Positions 46,848 through 56,649 of a stretch of DNA of 64,000 nt are shown here, one piece after another. The stretch is from Agrobacterium vaccinii (GTDB lineage Bacteria; Pseudomonadota; Alphaproteobacteria; Rhizobiales; Rhizobiaceae). The stretch spans positions 124,001 to 188,000 of the forward strand of contig NZ_CP054150.1 in the NCBI RefSeq assembly GCF_021310995.1. The letters are read 5' to 3'. Below the pieces are notes generated by a model, which searched no databases, had not been told where the DNA came from, and was given only the letters and a program-made list of their open reading frames with translations. The translations under genes and the position numbers were made by a program. Position 1 is the first letter of the stretch. Each line of letters begins with the position of its first letter.

Positions 46848-47954
46848 TCAATGCGCGACAGCCAGTTGCTCGGCTGGCTGGCGCAAGGTGCTGGTTGCAG
46901 CCCGTTCGATACGCTTACCCGTTTCCTTGTCGAAGAAGTGGAGCTTCTCCAGCGCAATCGCCAGCGACATTTCCTGCGGCATGTCCGTTTCGGCGGAGCA
47001 AGCAACTGTCAGGGCCTGATCTGCCACCATGCCGTGGACGAGACGCTGTGAGCCGAGCTCTTCGATGTAATCCACCCGGAATGGTAAGCCCTGCTCATCG
47101 GTGCGAGCGATGCGAAGGTCTTCAGCACGCATACCGACGGTGACAGAGCCAGACGTCGGGGCGTAGCCATTGAGCGACAGCACGACGGGGCCAATGGCAA
47201 GACTGTCGCCGTGCAGTTCGCCCGACAGCAGGTTCATGGCGGGTGAGCCAATGAAGCTGGCGACGAAGGTGGAGGCGGGCTTGTGATAGACCTCCAGCGG
47301 CGCGCCGATCTGTTCGATGCGACCGGCATTCAGCACCACAAGGCGATCCGCCAGCGTCATGGCTTCGAGCTGATCGTGGGTGACATAGATGGAGGTGGTG
47401 CCGAGACGGCGTTGCAGGCGCTTGATTTCGCCGCGCATGGACACGCGCAGCTTGGCATCGAGGTTCGACAGCGGCTCATCGAAGAGGAAGGCGGCTGGTT
47501 TGCGCACGATGGCACGACCCATGGCGACACGCTGACGCTGGCCGCCGGAGAGAGCGCGCGGCTTGCGATCCAAATAGGGCTGAAGCTCCAGCATGCGGGC
47601 GGCTTCCGCCACACGCGCATCGATCTCTGCCTTCGGCGTCTTGCGGTTTTTCAGGCCGTATTCCAGATTCTGGCGCACCGACATATGCGGGTAGAGCGCG
47701 TAATTCTGGAAGACCATAGCGATGTCGCGGTCGGCCGGTTCTACGTCATTGACGACGCGGTTGCCGATGCTGACCTTGCCATCGGAAATTTCCTCCAGAC
47801 CCGCGACCATGCGCAAAAGCGTGGACTTGCCGCAGCCCGAGGGGCCGACGAGCACGATGAACTCGCCGTCCTTGATGGAGATATCCACATCGTGGACGGC
47901 GCGCATGCCGTTGGAATAATCCTTGCAGACCTGACTGATTTCGATCTCGGCCAT
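46848..47954 (-). CDS. ugpC: UgpC, sn-glycerol-3-phosphate ABC transporter ATPase
   Basis: The 368-residue ATPase has Walker [11 protein letters not shown]-loop [11 protein letters not shown], signature [14 protein letters not shown], Walker [12 protein letters not shown] and a C-terminal TOBE/OB domain (about 240-360) of the MalK/UgpC group. It energises uptake through UgpA/UgpE. It starts 11 bases after ugpE. Sequence alone cannot separate UgpC from other sugar ATPases; the operon and PHO box decide it. Confidence 0.94.
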   Translation of the reverse strand: MAEIEISQVCKDYSNGMRAVHDVDISIKDGEFIVLVGPSGCGKSTLLRMVAGLEEISDGKVSIGNRVVNDVEPADRDIAMVFQNYALYPHMSVRQNLEYGLKNRKTPKAEIDARVAEAARMLELQPYLDRKPRALSGGQRQRVAMGRAIVRKPAAFLFDEPLSNLDAKLRVSMRGEIKRLQRRLGTTSIYVTHDQLEAMTLADRLVVLNAGRIEQIGAPLEVYHKPASTFVASFIGSPAMNLLSGELHGDSLAIGPVVLSLNGYAPTSGSVTVGMRAEDLRIARTDEQGLPFRVDYIEELGSQRLVHGMVADQALTVACSAETDMPQEMSLAIALEKLHFFDKETGKRIERAATSTLRQPAEQLAVAH

Positions 47955-47965
47955 ATCAATATCCT

Positions 47966-48808
47966 TTATTTGTCGCTTTCGGTAAGGCCCTTGATGAACC
48001 AGCTCTGGAAGATCACGACGATCAACACAGGCGGCAGCATAGCCAGAACGGCGAGCGCGAAGGCTTCGTTGTAATCGGGAATTTGCGAGCCGACCCAGAC
48101 TTGCAGGATCGATTTTATGCCGCGCATGATGGTGAAGAAGCTCTCATCATTGGTCATCAGCATGGGCCAGAGATACTGGTTCCAGCCATAGACGAACATG
48201 ATGATGAAGATGGCGGCCATCATGGTGCGGGACAAGGGCAGGAGAATATCGATGAAGAACTTCACGGGACCTGCGCCATCGATACGGGCGGCCTCCAGAA
48301 TTTCATCTGGCACTGCCTTGAAGAACTGGCGGAAATAGAAAGTCCCAGTGGCCGAGGCCAGAAGCGGCACGATGAGGCCTGTATAGGAGTTCAGCAGTCC
48401 AAGTTTGCTCATGACCTCATAGGACGGCATGATGCGCACTTCGAGCGGCAGAAGCAGGGTGGTGAAGATGATCCAGAACGCGAACGTCGCAAAACGAAAG
48501 CGGAAATAGACGATGGCGTAGGCCGCGAGCATCGACAGCACGATCTTGCCAACGGCAAAGCCGATGCCGAGGATCAGCGAGTTTATGACCATGTTCAGGC
48601 CGGTGATCTGACCGGTGAACCCACCCTTCTGGGTTAGGACCTTTTCGTAGGTGCCGACGAAATTATCGCCTGGTAAAAGGGTCAGGCCATTCATGTGAAT
48701 CTGGGCTGCCGTGTGGGTCGATGTCATGAAGGCTACGAGGACCGGCATGATCAGAAACAGCGAACCGATGATGAGGATCAGATGATCGAGGGGTTTTGTC
48801 TTGTACAT
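47966..48808 (-). CDS. ugpE: UgpE, sn-glycerol-3-phosphate permease subunit
   Basis: The 280-residue protein has six membrane helices and the binding-protein-dependent transport motif [22 protein letters not shown] (in parts EAARIDGAG and IDILLPLS) that docks on the ATPase. MalG-type topology, and the N-terminal [12 protein letters not shown] typical of UgpE, fit. It is 12 bases downstream of ugpA and 11 bases upstream of ugpC. Confidence 0.94.
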   Translation of the reverse strand: MYKTKPLDHLILIIGSLFLIMPVLVAFMTSTHTAAQIHMNGLTLLPGDNFVGTYEKVLTQKGGFTGQITGLNMVINSLILGIGFAVGKIVLSMLAAYAIVYFRFRFATFAFWIIFTTLLLPLEVRIMPSYEVMSKLGLLNSYTGLIVPLLASATGTFYFRQFFKAVPDEILEAARIDGAGPVKFFIDILLPLSRTMMAAIFIIMFVYGWNQYLWPMLMTNDESFFTIMRGIKSILQVWVGSQIPDYNEAFALAVLAMLPPVLIVVIFQSWFIKGLTESDK

Positions 48809-48820
48809 ATCGGATATCCC

Positions 48821-49792
48821 TCAACCGTAATGGATGCGTTTTTCGAGGAAACGGAACTGAATGACCGTGAGCACGAAGACGACGATCATCAGAATGACCG
48901 ATTGCGCCGAGGAGCCACCGATATCGTTGCCGCGGAAGCCGTCCAGATAGACCTTGTAGACAAGGGTAATCGGGTTGTTGGCAGCCTTGTCCTTCACCAT
49001 CACGTCGATAACGGCGAAGGTATCGAACAGCGCGTAGGTGATGTTGATGATGAGCAGGAAGAAGGCAGTGGGCGCGAGCAACGGCATGATGACCGTCCAG
49101 AAACGGCGAAAGCCGTTGCGGCAATCGATGAATGCGGCTTCGCGCACCGAGACGGGCACGCTTTGCAGGCCTGACAGGAAGAAGATGAAATTATAGGGGA
49201 TTTGCTTCCAGACCGACACGAAGATCATGGCAAAGGCGGTGTCGAAATAATTGACGCCGACCTGCATGTGCCATCCGAGGAAGGCGGCCATCTTGACGAA
49301 GGTGCCAATATGCTGATCGAAAAACATCATGCCGATGAGGCCAGCCACCGGCGGCGCGATGGCATAGACCGAAATCAATATCGTCTTGTAGGCGGCGCTG
49401 CCCCTGATAATCGCATCCGCTTTGACCGCCAGCAGAAGGCCGAGCGCCAACGAAAATATTGTGACCAGCGTGGTGAACAGCACGGTGAACTTGGCAATGT
49501 TGAGATATTCGGCGCTGAACAGGACGTCGGTGTAATTGGCCAGCCCGACAAAGGTGGAGCCGAAGCCGAAGGGGTCTTCGATATAAAAGGACGACTGCAC
49601 CGCCTGTACCGACGGCCAGTAGAAGAAGACGAAAATGACGATGAGCTGCGGCGCAATCAACAGGTAGGGGAGCGGGGATGCGGAGAATTGCACCCGTTTT
49701 GCTGGTTCCGCCATCGCGATAGGCTTCTTCGCCTTGGTGGCGTTGCCGGGAATGGGTCGGACGAGACCCGGCTGGGACGAGGTATAGGCCAC
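48821..49792 (-). CDS. ugpA: UgpA, sn-glycerol-3-phosphate permease subunit
   Basis: The 323-residue protein has six helices in the MalF-like arrangement. The N-terminal FSASPLPYLLIAPQLIVIFVF and SVQAVQSSFYIEDPFGF match UgpA, and the ATPase-docking loop reads VREAAFIDCRNGFRRFWTV. The canonical E-A-A-x-x-D-G has Cys-Arg-Asn in place of the D-G part. A GTG start is used; an internal ATG (about codon 27) is possible. A 251-base gap with a repeat separates it from ugpB. Confidence 0.92.
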   Translation of the reverse strand: MAYTSSQPGLVRPIPGNATKAKKPIAMAEPAKRVQFSASPLPYLLIAPQLIVIFVFFYWPSVQAVQSSFYIEDPFGFGSTFVGLANYTDVLFSAEYLNIAKFTVLFTTLVTIFSLALGLLLAVKADAIIRGSAAYKTILISVYAIAPPVAGLIGMMFFDQHIGTFVKMAAFLGWHMQVGVNYFDTAFAMIFVSVWKQIPYNFIFFLSGLQSVPVSVREAAFIDCRNGFRRFWTVIMPLLAPTAFFLLIINITYALFDTFAVIDVMVKDKAANNPITLVYKVYLDGFRGNDIGGSSAQSVILMIVVFVLTVIQFRFLEKRIHYG

Positions 49793-49879
49793 GCGCGCAA
49801 ACCTTTGTGTGTTATGGACCTTGATTTCAGTCTCGAAGAAAGGTCCGTGGATTGAGGCAGGACGTCCGCCTCTTCACGG

Positions 49880-49966
49880 CGTCATCCTCGGCCTTGTGCC
49901 GAGGATCCATTCCCGTTGCGACAGCCGCTACGTGGGTAGATGCCCGGGACAAGCCCGAGCATGACG
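49880..49966. repeat. RIME-like intergenic repeat between ugpB and ugpA
   Basis: The element starts GTCATCCTCGGCCTTGTG and ends with the near-complement GACAAGCCCGAGCATGAC (17 of 20 terminal bases pair). It also has an internal hairpin CCTCGG/CCGAGG at its left end. Its size and ends match the Rhizobium-specific intergenic mosaic elements scattered through Rhizobiaceae genomes. As transcribed RNA it would fold into a large hairpin inside the ugp operon. Confidence 0.7.
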
Positions 49967-49999
49967 ACAGAATGTGAGGCACGCCTGTAAACAGTTCAC

Positions 50000-50028
50000 G
50001 GACCTCTCCTCATCAAGAGGAGAGGTCC
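50000..50028. terminator. Hairpin downstream of ugpB
   Basis: GGACCTCTCCT/AGGAGAGGTCC is a perfect 11-bp stem with a 7-base loop, starting 16 bases after the ugpB stop on the minus strand. No T-run follows. Such a stem can protect the abundant binding-protein mRNA and reduce readthrough into the permease genes. Confidence 0.55.
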
Positions 50029-50043
50029 GCCTATTTTCACGTA

Positions 50044-51342
50044 TCAGCCAGCCGTCTTTGCGAAACGGGCCAGCAGTTCGTTACCTTCCTTCTCGATGAT
50101 CTCGAGGGCTTCCTTTGGCTGTACTTCGCCAGAGAAGATGCGGCCGTATTCACGTTCCATCACAGTGCGGATCTGTGGGTAGAAGCCGAGGCGGTAGCCC
50201 TTGGACCATTCGCCGCCTGGAAGGGAAAGCTGCTTGATGCCGACTTCGGCAACCGGCTGCTTTTCGTAGTAGCCTTCCTTCTTTGTCAGCTCGTAAGCAG
50301 CCTGTGTGATGGCGACGTAGCCGGTTGCCTGGTGGTAGAACTTCTGGATTTCAGGCGATGTCAGGAACTGGAAGAAGTCTGCAACGCACTTGTTTTCTGC
50401 TTCCGGCTTGCCGGACATGGCAAACAGTGCAGCGCCACCGATAAAGGAGTTGGTGCCAGCACCCTTGATGGAGCCCCAGTACGGAAGGAACGTTGCCGAA
50501 AACGGCATCTGTGCCGTCTTCTGCAGGCCACCAAAGGAGCCGGAAGAACCGATCCAGAGTGCAACCTTGTTTTCTTCGAATGGCTTCTGGTTATCGTTCC
50601 AGCCAGCACCGTAATAGGCGAAGTAGCCCTGATCCTTCCAGGATTTGAGCTTTTCGAACATCATGACGAGGTTCGGGTCGGTCACCTTCAGCTTGGTGTC
50701 GACAACGCTGTCGTAACCATTGTTGTTAGTGGCGAATTGCAGGTTGTTGCGCGAGAAGAAGTTCTCGGTGAACTCCCATGTCAGCTGCGTCTGAACGAGC
50801 GGAATGAAACCGGCTTCCTTCAGCTTGGGGGCTGCTGCTTCGAATTCTTCCCAGGTCTTTGGTGCTTCGACGCCAGCCTTTTTCAGGGCTTCGGTGTTGA
50901 AATACATGATAGGGGCGGAGGAATTGAACGGCATGCCGACGAACTTGCCATCAGCGGCAGCGAAGAAGCTGCGTACGCCGGGAATGAAGGCTTCGCGGTC
51001 GAACTTGTAGCCGGCTTTGGTGATGATGTCTTCAGCAGGAATGACAGCGCCCTTGGCGTTGATGATGGTGGCAGCACCGGCATCAAAAACCTGAAGAATG
51101 TTCGGCTGATCGCCGGAGCGGAAGGCAGCGATGCCGCTGGCCAGCGCTTCTTCATAGGTACCCTTGGAAACCGGCGTTATCGCGCAGGCGCTCTGAGCGG
51201 CGTTGAACTTCTGGGACACTTCATTGATGACTTCGCCATTGCGGCCACCCATGCCGTGCCACCAGGTGATGTTGGTCGCCGCCATGGAAGACGTCGCCGA
51301 AAACGTGATGGCCATTGCGGCCATGGAAAATTTCTTGATCAT
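50044..51342 (-). CDS. ugpB: UgpB, sn-glycerol-3-phosphate-binding protein
   Basis: The 432-residue periplasmic binding protein has a signal peptide (ending SSMAA) followed by TNITWWHGMGGRNGEVINEV, the UgpB N-terminal signature. Later segments EEALASGIAAFRSGDQPNILQVFDAG and ARFAKTAG fit the extracellular solute-binding family 1. It is the first gene of the ugpBAEC operon, and a three-repeat PHO box lies upstream. It delivers glycerol-3-phosphate and glycerophosphodiesters, supplying phosphate during starvation. Confidence 0.96.
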   Translation of the reverse strand: MIKKFSMAAMAITFSATSSMAATNITWWHGMGGRNGEVINEVSQKFNAAQSACAITPVSKGTYEEALASGIAAFRSGDQPNILQVFDAGAATIINAKGAVIPAEDIITKAGYKFDREAFIPGVRSFFAAADGKFVGMPFNSSAPIMYFNTEALKKAGVEAPKTWEEFEAAAPKLKEAGFIPLVQTQLTWEFTENFFSRNNLQFATNNNGYDSVVDTKLKVTDPNLVMMFEKLKSWKDQGYFAYYGAGWNDNQKPFEENKVALWIGSSGSFGGLQKTAQMPFSATFLPYWGSIKGAGTNSFIGGAALFAMSGKPEAENKCVADFFQFLTSPEIQKFYHQATGYVAITQAAYELTKKEGYYEKQPVAEVGIKQLSLPGGEWSKGYRLGFYPQIRTVMEREYGRIFSGEVQPKEALEIIEKEGNELLARFAKTAG

Positions 51343-51407
51343 GGTTTCGATCCTTTACCGCCCTTGTTTGGGTGAGGATGCGAATAGGCCCCTTCCGTGA
51401 CGGGCCG

Positions 51408-51436
51408 TTTACAGTTTTATGGCAGATTTATTACAG
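51408..51436 (-). promoter_or_regulatory. PHO box (PhoB site) upstream of ugpB
   Basis: The minus strand carries three heptamers, CTGTAAT, CTGCCAT and CTGTAAA, each separated by 4 A/T-rich bases. This is the CTGTCAT-N4 direct-repeat pattern bound by PhoB. It ends 66 bases before the ugpB ATG. It predicts induction of the ugp operon by phosphate limitation. The remaining gap up to yraN (146 bases) has no other feature. Confidence 0.85.
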
Positions 51437-51488
51437 GTTAAACCGATTAGACCGCTCAAAAAGACAAGGATGGCGCCGGGCCGCAACC

Positions 51489-51857
51489 CTAAAATGCATC
51501 TATGAAATGTTTTGGTAGGCGGCGCGGTAGAACGGCGACGATATCGAAGCGTAGGGATAGCGTTGCTGCATCTCGGCGACGCGACAGCCAGAGATCGGCG
51601 GCAGCGCGGATGCGTTTTTGTGAGGCGTAACTAACCGCGTCGACGGCACCGGTTTCAGAGGCACGTGCCTTGACCTCGATGAAGGCGATCACGTCCCTCT
51701 TGCGGACGATGAGGTCGATCTCGCCGAGCTTTGTTCGGTGGCGTAGGGCAAGGATGCGGTAGCCCTTGAAGATGAGATAGAGGGCGGCCCAATATTCCGC
51801 AGCATGGCCGCGCCTTTCCGCCTTGCGTCTTTGCCCCGTTCGCCCCTCAGCCGCCAT
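51489..51857 (-). CDS. YraN/UPF0102 nuclease-like protein
   Basis: The 122-residue protein has the UPF0102 restriction-endonuclease-like core: [20 protein letters not shown], then [25 protein letters not shown] with the D-x(n)-ExK nuclease motif intact. The family is conserved but its function is not settled. Its start lies inside the end of rsmI (11-base overlap), the usual rsmI-yraN coupling. Confidence 0.93.
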   Translation of the reverse strand: MAAEGRTGQRRKAERRGHAAEYWAALYLIFKGYRILALRHRTKLGEIDLIVRKRDVIAFIEVKARASETGAVDAVSYASQKRIRAAADLWLSRRRDAATLSLRFDIVAVLPRRLPKHFIDAF

Positions 51858-52785
51858 CGCTGCCCTTCATATCCAGCAGGCGCTGATAGAGTTCCTTGCG
51901 CGGCAGACCGGTGAGCTTTGCTGCCTCTGCCGCTGCCTTGGCGGCGGGCATGGTGGAAACGAGGTCTTTCAGCAGCTTTTCGACATCTTCCATATCGGGA
52001 ATTTCATCATAGGACGGCGGCTCGATGAGCAGCACGATCTCGCCTTTAACGACGCGGTCTTCATTATAAAAGTCGGCCAGTTCAGCCAGCGTGCCACGTC
52101 GGAACTCTTCAAAGGTTTTCGTCAGTTCCCGGCACACGACAGCACGGCGGTTCGGCCCCAGCACGTCCGATGCGACCTTGATCGTGGCGCAGATACGGTG
52201 CGGGGATTCGAAGAACATCATGGTCGCCGGTATCTTCGACAGTTCCGAAAAGCGGTCGCGTTTGCCCTTGTCCTTGACCGGCAGAAAGCCTGCAAACATG
52301 AAGGCGTCGCTCGGCATGCCGGAACCGACAAGCGCTGCCAGAGGTGCAGAAGCGCCGGGGATCGGCACGACACGGTGGCCTGCGTCCAGCGCCATCTGGC
52401 CCAAGCGATAGCCGGGATCGGAGACGAGCGGTGTGCCTGCATCCGACACCAGTGCCACGGATTTTCCGGCATCCAGCGCGGCAATGAGCTTGGGGCCTGC
52501 CTCTTCGGCATTATGTTCGTGATAGGAATACGGGCGGTTGCGGATGCCATAACGGTCGAGCAGAATGCGGGTGACGCGGGTGTCTTCGCAGGCGAGGACA
52601 TCGGCAGACGCCAGCGTTTCCAGCGCGCGAACGGTGATATCGCCGAGATTGCCGATGGGTGTCGCCACCAGATAAAGTGCTGCCTCTATCGGCCGGGCCG
52701 GTATGGTATGTCCGCCAACCTTGAAGCCGCGTCCGTTACCATCAGGGCCTTCGCCATTTTCACCAACAGGTGCTTCATCTGTCAC
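51847..52785 (-). CDS. rsmI: 16S rRNA 2'-O-ribose C1402 methyltransferase
   Basis: The roughly 312-residue enzyme of the tetrapyrrole (SAM-dependent) methylase family opens with [24 protein letters not shown], followed by [28 protein letters not shown] and [15 protein letters not shown]. It methylates C1402 of 16S rRNA. The start is uncertain: the open frame extends upstream to 52959, but no ATG is available. I chose GTG 52785 (GTG ACA GAT GAA), which gives a polar 28-residue tail before the core. It is divergent from dnaN; the 255-base gap shows no clear motif. Confidence 0.93.
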   Translation of the reverse strand: MTDEAPVGENGEGPDGNGRGFKVGGHTIPARPIEAALYLVATPIGNLGDITVRALETLASADVLACEDTRVTRILLDRYGIRNRPYSYHEHNAEEAGPKLIAALDAGKSVALVSDAGTPLVSDPGYRLGQMALDAGHRVVPIPGASAPLAALVGSGMPSDAFMFAGFLPVKDKGKRDRFSELSKIPATMMFFESPHRICATIKVASDVLGPNRRAVVCRELTKTFEEFRRGTLAELADFYNEDRVVKGEIVLLIEPPSYDEIPDMEDVEKLLKDLVSTMPAAKAAAEAAKLTGLPRKELYQRLLDMKGSDGG

Positions 52786-53040
52786 TGCTTCATTCCCGTC
52801 ATGTCTATTCCAAGCCTTTATGGGCAAGACGGGGCCTATGAACAAGGGCAGTTGTGGCGCGCCGGGCTGTGGACCGTGTTGTATTGCGTGGAAATAAGGG
52901 AATGAAGTGGCATGGCCTCTTGCATTTTCCTTGGGAACTCTGCCATTTTGCCCGTCCACATTATCCGGCCCTCAAGCTGGAGAAGACTATCTTGGTGATC
53001 CGGATGATACGGGTTGCAACGGTTGAAAGCGGTAGTGTCC

Positions 53041-54159
53041 ATGCGTATTACTCTCGAGCGGTCGAACCTTCTGAAATCGCTGAACCACGTTCATCGCGTG
53101 GTGGAACGGCGCAACACCATCCCCATTCTGTCCAACGTGCTGCTGCGCGCATCCGACGCCAAGCTGGACATGAAGGCGACCGACCTCGATCTCGAAATTA
53201 CCGAGGCGACACCGGCCATGGTCGAACAGGCCGGATCGACCACCGTTCCTGCGCATCTTCTCTATGAAATCGTGCGCAAGCTGCCGGATGGTTCGGAAGT
53301 GCTTCTGGCGACCAATCCTGATGGTTCCTCGATGACGGTGACCTCGGGCCGCTCCAAGTTTTCGCTGCAATGCCTGCCGGAAACCGATTTCCCCGACCTG
53401 ACGGCGGGCACCTTCAGCCACAGCTTCAAGCTGAAGGCTGCCGACCTGAAGATGCTGATCGACCGAACCCAGTTTGCGATTTCGACCGAAGAGACGCGTT
53501 ATTACCTGAACGGTATTTTCTTCCACACCATTGAAAGCGACAACGACCTGAAGCTGCGCGCCGTGGCTACCGACGGTCACCGTCTGGCGCGCGCCGATGT
53601 CAAGGCACCCTCGGGTTCCGAGGGCATGCCGGGCATCATCATTCCGCGCAAGACGGTTGGCGAGTTGCAGAAGCTGGTGGACAATCCCGAGGTGGAAGTG
53701 ACGGTCGAAGTGTCCGACGCCAAGATCCGCATCGCTATCGGCGACATCGTTTTGACCTCCAAGCTGATCGACGGCACTTTCCCTGATTACCAGCGCGTCA
53801 TCCCGACCGGCAACGATAAGGAAATGCGCGTCGATTGCCAGACTTTTGCCAAGGCCGTGGACCGCGTGTCTACGATTTCTTCCGAGCGTGGCCGTGCGGT
53901 GAAGCTCGCGATTACAGAGGGGCAGTTGACACTGACGGTCAACAACCCAGATTCAGGCAGCGCGACTGAAGAAGTCGCCGTCGGCTACGAGCACGACGGC
54001 ATGGAAATCGGCTTTAACGCCAAGTATCTGCTAGATATCACAGCTCAGCTGTCCGGCGAAGATGCGATTTTCCTGTTGGCCGATTCCGGCTCTCCGACAC
54101 TGGTTCGCGACACCGCAGGCGATGATGCGCTCTATGTTCTGATGCCAATGCGCGTCTAG
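53041..54159 (+). CDS. dnaN: DNA polymerase III beta subunit (sliding clamp)
   Basis: The 372-residue clamp has three DNA-clamp repeats. The start MRITLERSNLLKSLNHVHRVVERRNTIPILSNVLL (read in two parts) and the C-terminal end DALYVLMPMRV are the family signatures. ATG 53041 matches the usual start. Here dnaN is not next to dnaA or recF, as is common in Rhizobiales. A strong terminator follows 27 bases after the stop. Confidence 0.98.
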   Translation: MRITLERSNLLKSLNHVHRVVERRNTIPILSNVLLRASDAKLDMKATDLDLEITEATPAMVEQAGSTTVPAHLLYEIVRKLPDGSEVLLATNPDGSSMTVTSGRSKFSLQCLPETDFPDLTAGTFSHSFKLKAADLKMLIDRTQFAISTEETRYYLNGIFFHTIESDNDLKLRAVATDGHRLARADVKAPSGSEGMPGIIIPRKTVGELQKLVDNPEVEVTVEVSDAKIRIAIGDIVLTSKLIDGTFPDYQRVIPTGNDKEMRVDCQTFAKAVDRVSTISSERGRAVKLAITEGQLTLTVNNPDSGSATEEVAVGYEHDGMEIGFNAKYLLDITAQLSGEDAIFLLADSGSPTLVRDTAGDDALYVLMPMRV

Positions 54160-54186
54160 CACCAACATCTGCTAGAGATAAATTCG

Positions 54187-54217
54187 ACGCCGGTGAGCCT
54201 CCTCACCGGCGTTTTTG
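54187..54217 (+). terminator. Rho-independent terminator of dnaN
   Basis: ACGCCGGTGAG-CCTC-CTCACCGGCGT followed by TTTTG forms a perfect 11-bp GC-rich stem. Confidence 0.92.
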
Positions 54218-54342
54218 TTTGCGGTTTTTTTCACTTTCGTTAAGATTTCCTCGCTGCGACATTTTCCATTGTCTTTACGACAAGGCGACAACATATCGCC
54301 ATAGTTTCCACAAATGTTGTCGCGCATAATCAAAGGGGGACC

Positions 54343-54939
54343 ATGATGGGACTGAGCCTGAAAGAGCGCTTCGGCAGAAAATTCGAAGAAGAAATCCGTT
54401 TCTTCAAGGGAATGGTGAACCAGCCGAAAAAGGTGGGCGCCATCGTTCCGACCTCTGGCGTAACCGCGCGGCGCATGGCGAGTGTCATCACCCCGCAATC
54501 GGGCCTTCCCGTGCTGGAACTGGGACCTGGCACAGGCTGCATCACCAAGGCGATCCTCGGACGCGGCGTGAAGCCTGAAAATATCACTGCCATCGAGTAT
54601 TCTACCGATTTCTATCAGCAGCTTTTGCGCAGCTATCCCGGCGTCAACTTCATTAATGGGGATGCCTTCGATCTGGATACGACGCTTGCCGCACAGAAAG
54701 ATCAGATGTTCGACTGCGTGATTTCAGCCGTGCCGATGCTGAACTTCCCGATGGCTGAGCGCATCCGCCTTCTGGATGACCTGCTGAACCGCGTGCCGCA
54801 TGGCCGCCCGGTGATCCAGATTTCCTACGGCCCGGTCTCGCCCATCGTCGCCCAACCGCATCTCTACCACATCCGCCACTTCGACTTCGTGGTACGCAAC
54901 ATTCCACCGGCCCAACTGTGGACCTATACACGGGCCTGA
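54343..54939 (+). CDS. pmtA: Phospholipid N-methyltransferase PmtA
   Basis: The 198-residue SAM-dependent methyltransferase has VGAIVPTSGVTARRMASVI and motif I VLELGPGTGCITKAIL, followed by ITAIEYSTDF. It closes with FDFVVRNIPPAQLWTYTRA. This matches the Rhizobium/Agrobacterium PmtA type, which converts phosphatidylethanolamine stepwise to phosphatidylcholine. The N-terminus SLKERFGRKFEEEIRFFKG is an amphipathic basic helix likely to bind anionic membrane. The start is one of two adjacent ATGs behind GGGGG; the second (54346) has better spacing. Confidence 0.93.
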   Translation: MMGLSLKERFGRKFEEEIRFFKGMVNQPKKVGAIVPTSGVTARRMASVITPQSGLPVLELGPGTGCITKAILGRGVKPENITAIEYSTDFYQQLLRSYPGVNFINGDAFDLDTTLAAQKDQMFDCVISAVPMLNFPMAERIRLLDDLLNRVPHGRPVIQISYGPVSPIVAQPHLYHIRHFDFVVRNIPPAQLWTYTRA

Positions 54940-54953
54940 GCTAGGCTTCGCGT

Positions 54954-55544
54954 ATGTACGCGCTTTACATTACCCATCCGCAGGTCCGGATCGAGGCCGA
55001 TGTGCCGGTTCCGGACTGGTCTCTTTCCGATATCGGAGCACATCGCGTCCGAAGGGCAGCAGCCCTTCGCTGGGCCAAAGCGTTGCGGCGTATCGTTTCG
55101 AGCAGCGAGAAAAAGGCGGTGGAAACGGCGCGGATCTTCGCTAGGGCGGGCGGTGTCGAGGTCGAAACCGCCGCCAACATGCACGAGAATGACCGCAGCG
55201 CGACCGGGTTTTTACCACCCGATGAGTTCGAGCGCGCGGCAGACTGGTTCTTCGCCAACCCGCAGGCAAGCTACAAGGGTTGGGAGACGGCAGCGGATGC
55301 GCAGATGCGGATCGTCGGCGCTGTCGAAGCCGTTCTCGCCAGCCATGATCCGGCAGAGCCCATTGCCTTCATCGGCCACGGCGCGGTCGGCACTCTGCTG
55401 AAATCACACCTCGCGCGCGACGTCATAAGCCGTCGCGGCGACCAGCCAACGGGTGGTGGCAATATCTTCTGTTTTGCTCTTGCAGACCGCAGCCTCACAT
55501 GCGACTGGACGGCAATGGAACAGTGGCAGGGGATGACGCTATGA
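54954..55544 (+). CDS. Histidine phosphatase superfamily protein (atypical RHG motif)
   Basis: The 196-residue protein has the phosphoglycerate-mutase-like layout: [41 protein letters not shown] and the second-His motif [11 protein letters not shown]. The usual first motif RHG (or RHxE) is replaced by ITHPQV, keeping His but losing the Arg, and the second Arg (usually S-x-x-x-R-x-x-Q-T) is Lys. Activity may be altered. Its stop overlaps the pyrF start (ATGA), so the two are translationally coupled, and it follows pmtA after 14 bases. Confidence 0.85.
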   Translation: MYALYITHPQVRIEADVPVPDWSLSDIGAHRVRRAAALRWAKALRRIVSSSEKKAVETARIFARAGGVEVETAANMHENDRSATGFLPPDEFERAADWFFANPQASYKGWETAADAQMRIVGAVEAVLASHDPAEPIAFIGHGAVGTLLKSHLARDVISRRGDQPTGGGNIFCFALADRSLTCDWTAMEQWQGMTL

Positions 55545-56233
55545 CTGCACGTGAACGCCTGATCGTTGGGCTTGATCTTCCAACCGTGGCCGAGGCCGAG
55601 ACAATCGTCAACGCCCTTGGCGACGACGTCCTGTTCTACAAGATCGGCCACCAGCTGGCCTTTGCGGGCGGTCTCGAATTTGCCCGTGACCTTGCTGAAA
55701 GTGGCAAGAAAATCTTCCTCGACATGAAGCTTCTCGACATCGACAACACCGTCGCATCCGGCGTGGAAAACATTGCCAAGATGGGCATGACCATGCTGAC
55801 GCTGCACGCCTATCCCAAAGCCATGCGGGCGGCGGTGAAGGCGGCGGAAGGCTCGGGACTGACGCTTCTGGGCGTGACCGTTCTGACCTCCATGGATGAT
55901 GCGGATTTGATCGAGGCCGGATATCAGGGCGACGCACGTTCGCTGGTGCTGAAGCGGGCGCAACAGGCACGGGACGCAGGCATGGGCGGCATTGTCTGCT
56001 CGGCTGAAGAATCCGCTGCGGTTCGCGATATTGTCGGCTCCGATATGGCTGTCGTAACCCCCGGCATTCGCCCGAAGGGTGGCGATGCGGGCGACCAGAA
56101 GCGGGTAATGACGCCATTCGACGCCATTAAAGCCGGTTCGAGCCACCTCGTTGTGGGCCGCCCTATTGTGAAGGCTGCCAACCCCAAGGCGGCTGCGCGC
56201 GCCATTCTGGATGAAATGACACAGGCGCTTTAA
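55541..56233 (+). CDS. pyrF: Orotidine-5'-phosphate decarboxylase
   Basis: The 230-residue TIM-barrel enzyme catalyses the last step of UMP synthesis. It shows [20 protein letters not shown], the catalytic [15 protein letters not shown] (D-x-K-x-x-D tetrad) and late [22 protein letters not shown] 55541 overlaps the previous stop. It lies in a run with the histidine-phosphatase and DUF1330 genes. Confidence 0.97.
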   Translation: MTARERLIVGLDLPTVAEAETIVNALGDDVLFYKIGHQLAFAGGLEFARDLAESGKKIFLDMKLLDIDNTVASGVENIAKMGMTMLTLHAYPKAMRAAVKAAEGSGLTLLGVTVLTSMDDADLIEAGYQGDARSLVLKRAQQARDAGMGGIVCSAEESAAVRDIVGSDMAVVTPGIRPKGGDAGDQKRVMTPFDAIKAGSSHLVVGRPIVKAANPKAAARAILDEMTQAL

Positions 56234-56243
56234 GGAGAAAACG

Positions 56244-56531
56244 ATGGCCAAGGGTTACTGGATTGCCCGCGTGGATGTGAATGACGCGAAACGCTATAAA
56301 GACTATGTTTCCACAGCAAAGCCTGCCTTCGAGCGGTTTGGCGCAAATTTTCTGGCACGCGGCGGTGCGGTGACGCAGCTTGAAGGGCAAGGGCGCGCAC
56401 GCAATGTCGTGATCGAGTTTCCTTCAGTACAGCATGCGCTGGATTGCTATCACTCCGAAGAGTATCAGGCTGCGCTGAAAATTCGCAAGGAAACCGCCGA
56501 TAGCGACCTCATGATCGTCGAGGGCGCTTGA
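56244..56531 (+). CDS. DUF1330-domain protein
   Basis: The 95-residue dimeric alpha/beta-barrel protein opens AKGYWIARVDVNDAKRYKDY and contains ARGGAVTQLEGQGRARNVVIEF and FPSVQHALDCYHSEEYQAALKIR, the DUF1330 pattern. Function is unknown. It starts 10 bases after pyrF with AAGGAG upstream, so it is in the same operon. Confidence 0.93.
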   Translation: MAKGYWIARVDVNDAKRYKDYVSTAKPAFERFGANFLARGGAVTQLEGQGRARNVVIEFPSVQHALDCYHSEEYQAALKIRKETADSDLMIVEGA

Positions 56532-56649
56532 CCGTCATCGGCTCTGTAGTCATGGGACTTTCAATGCGAATGCGGTTCTCTCTTCCCGTTGCATCGGCTT
56601 TGAGCTAAGAGACGGAAACGCTATATTCAACGCTTCGCAGGAGCCTCCC

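Noticed and set aside
50332..51375. 347-codon open frame antisense to ugpB
   Set aside because: No domain, no ribosome-binding site, and it runs through the ugpB start and promoter side; a shadow frame.
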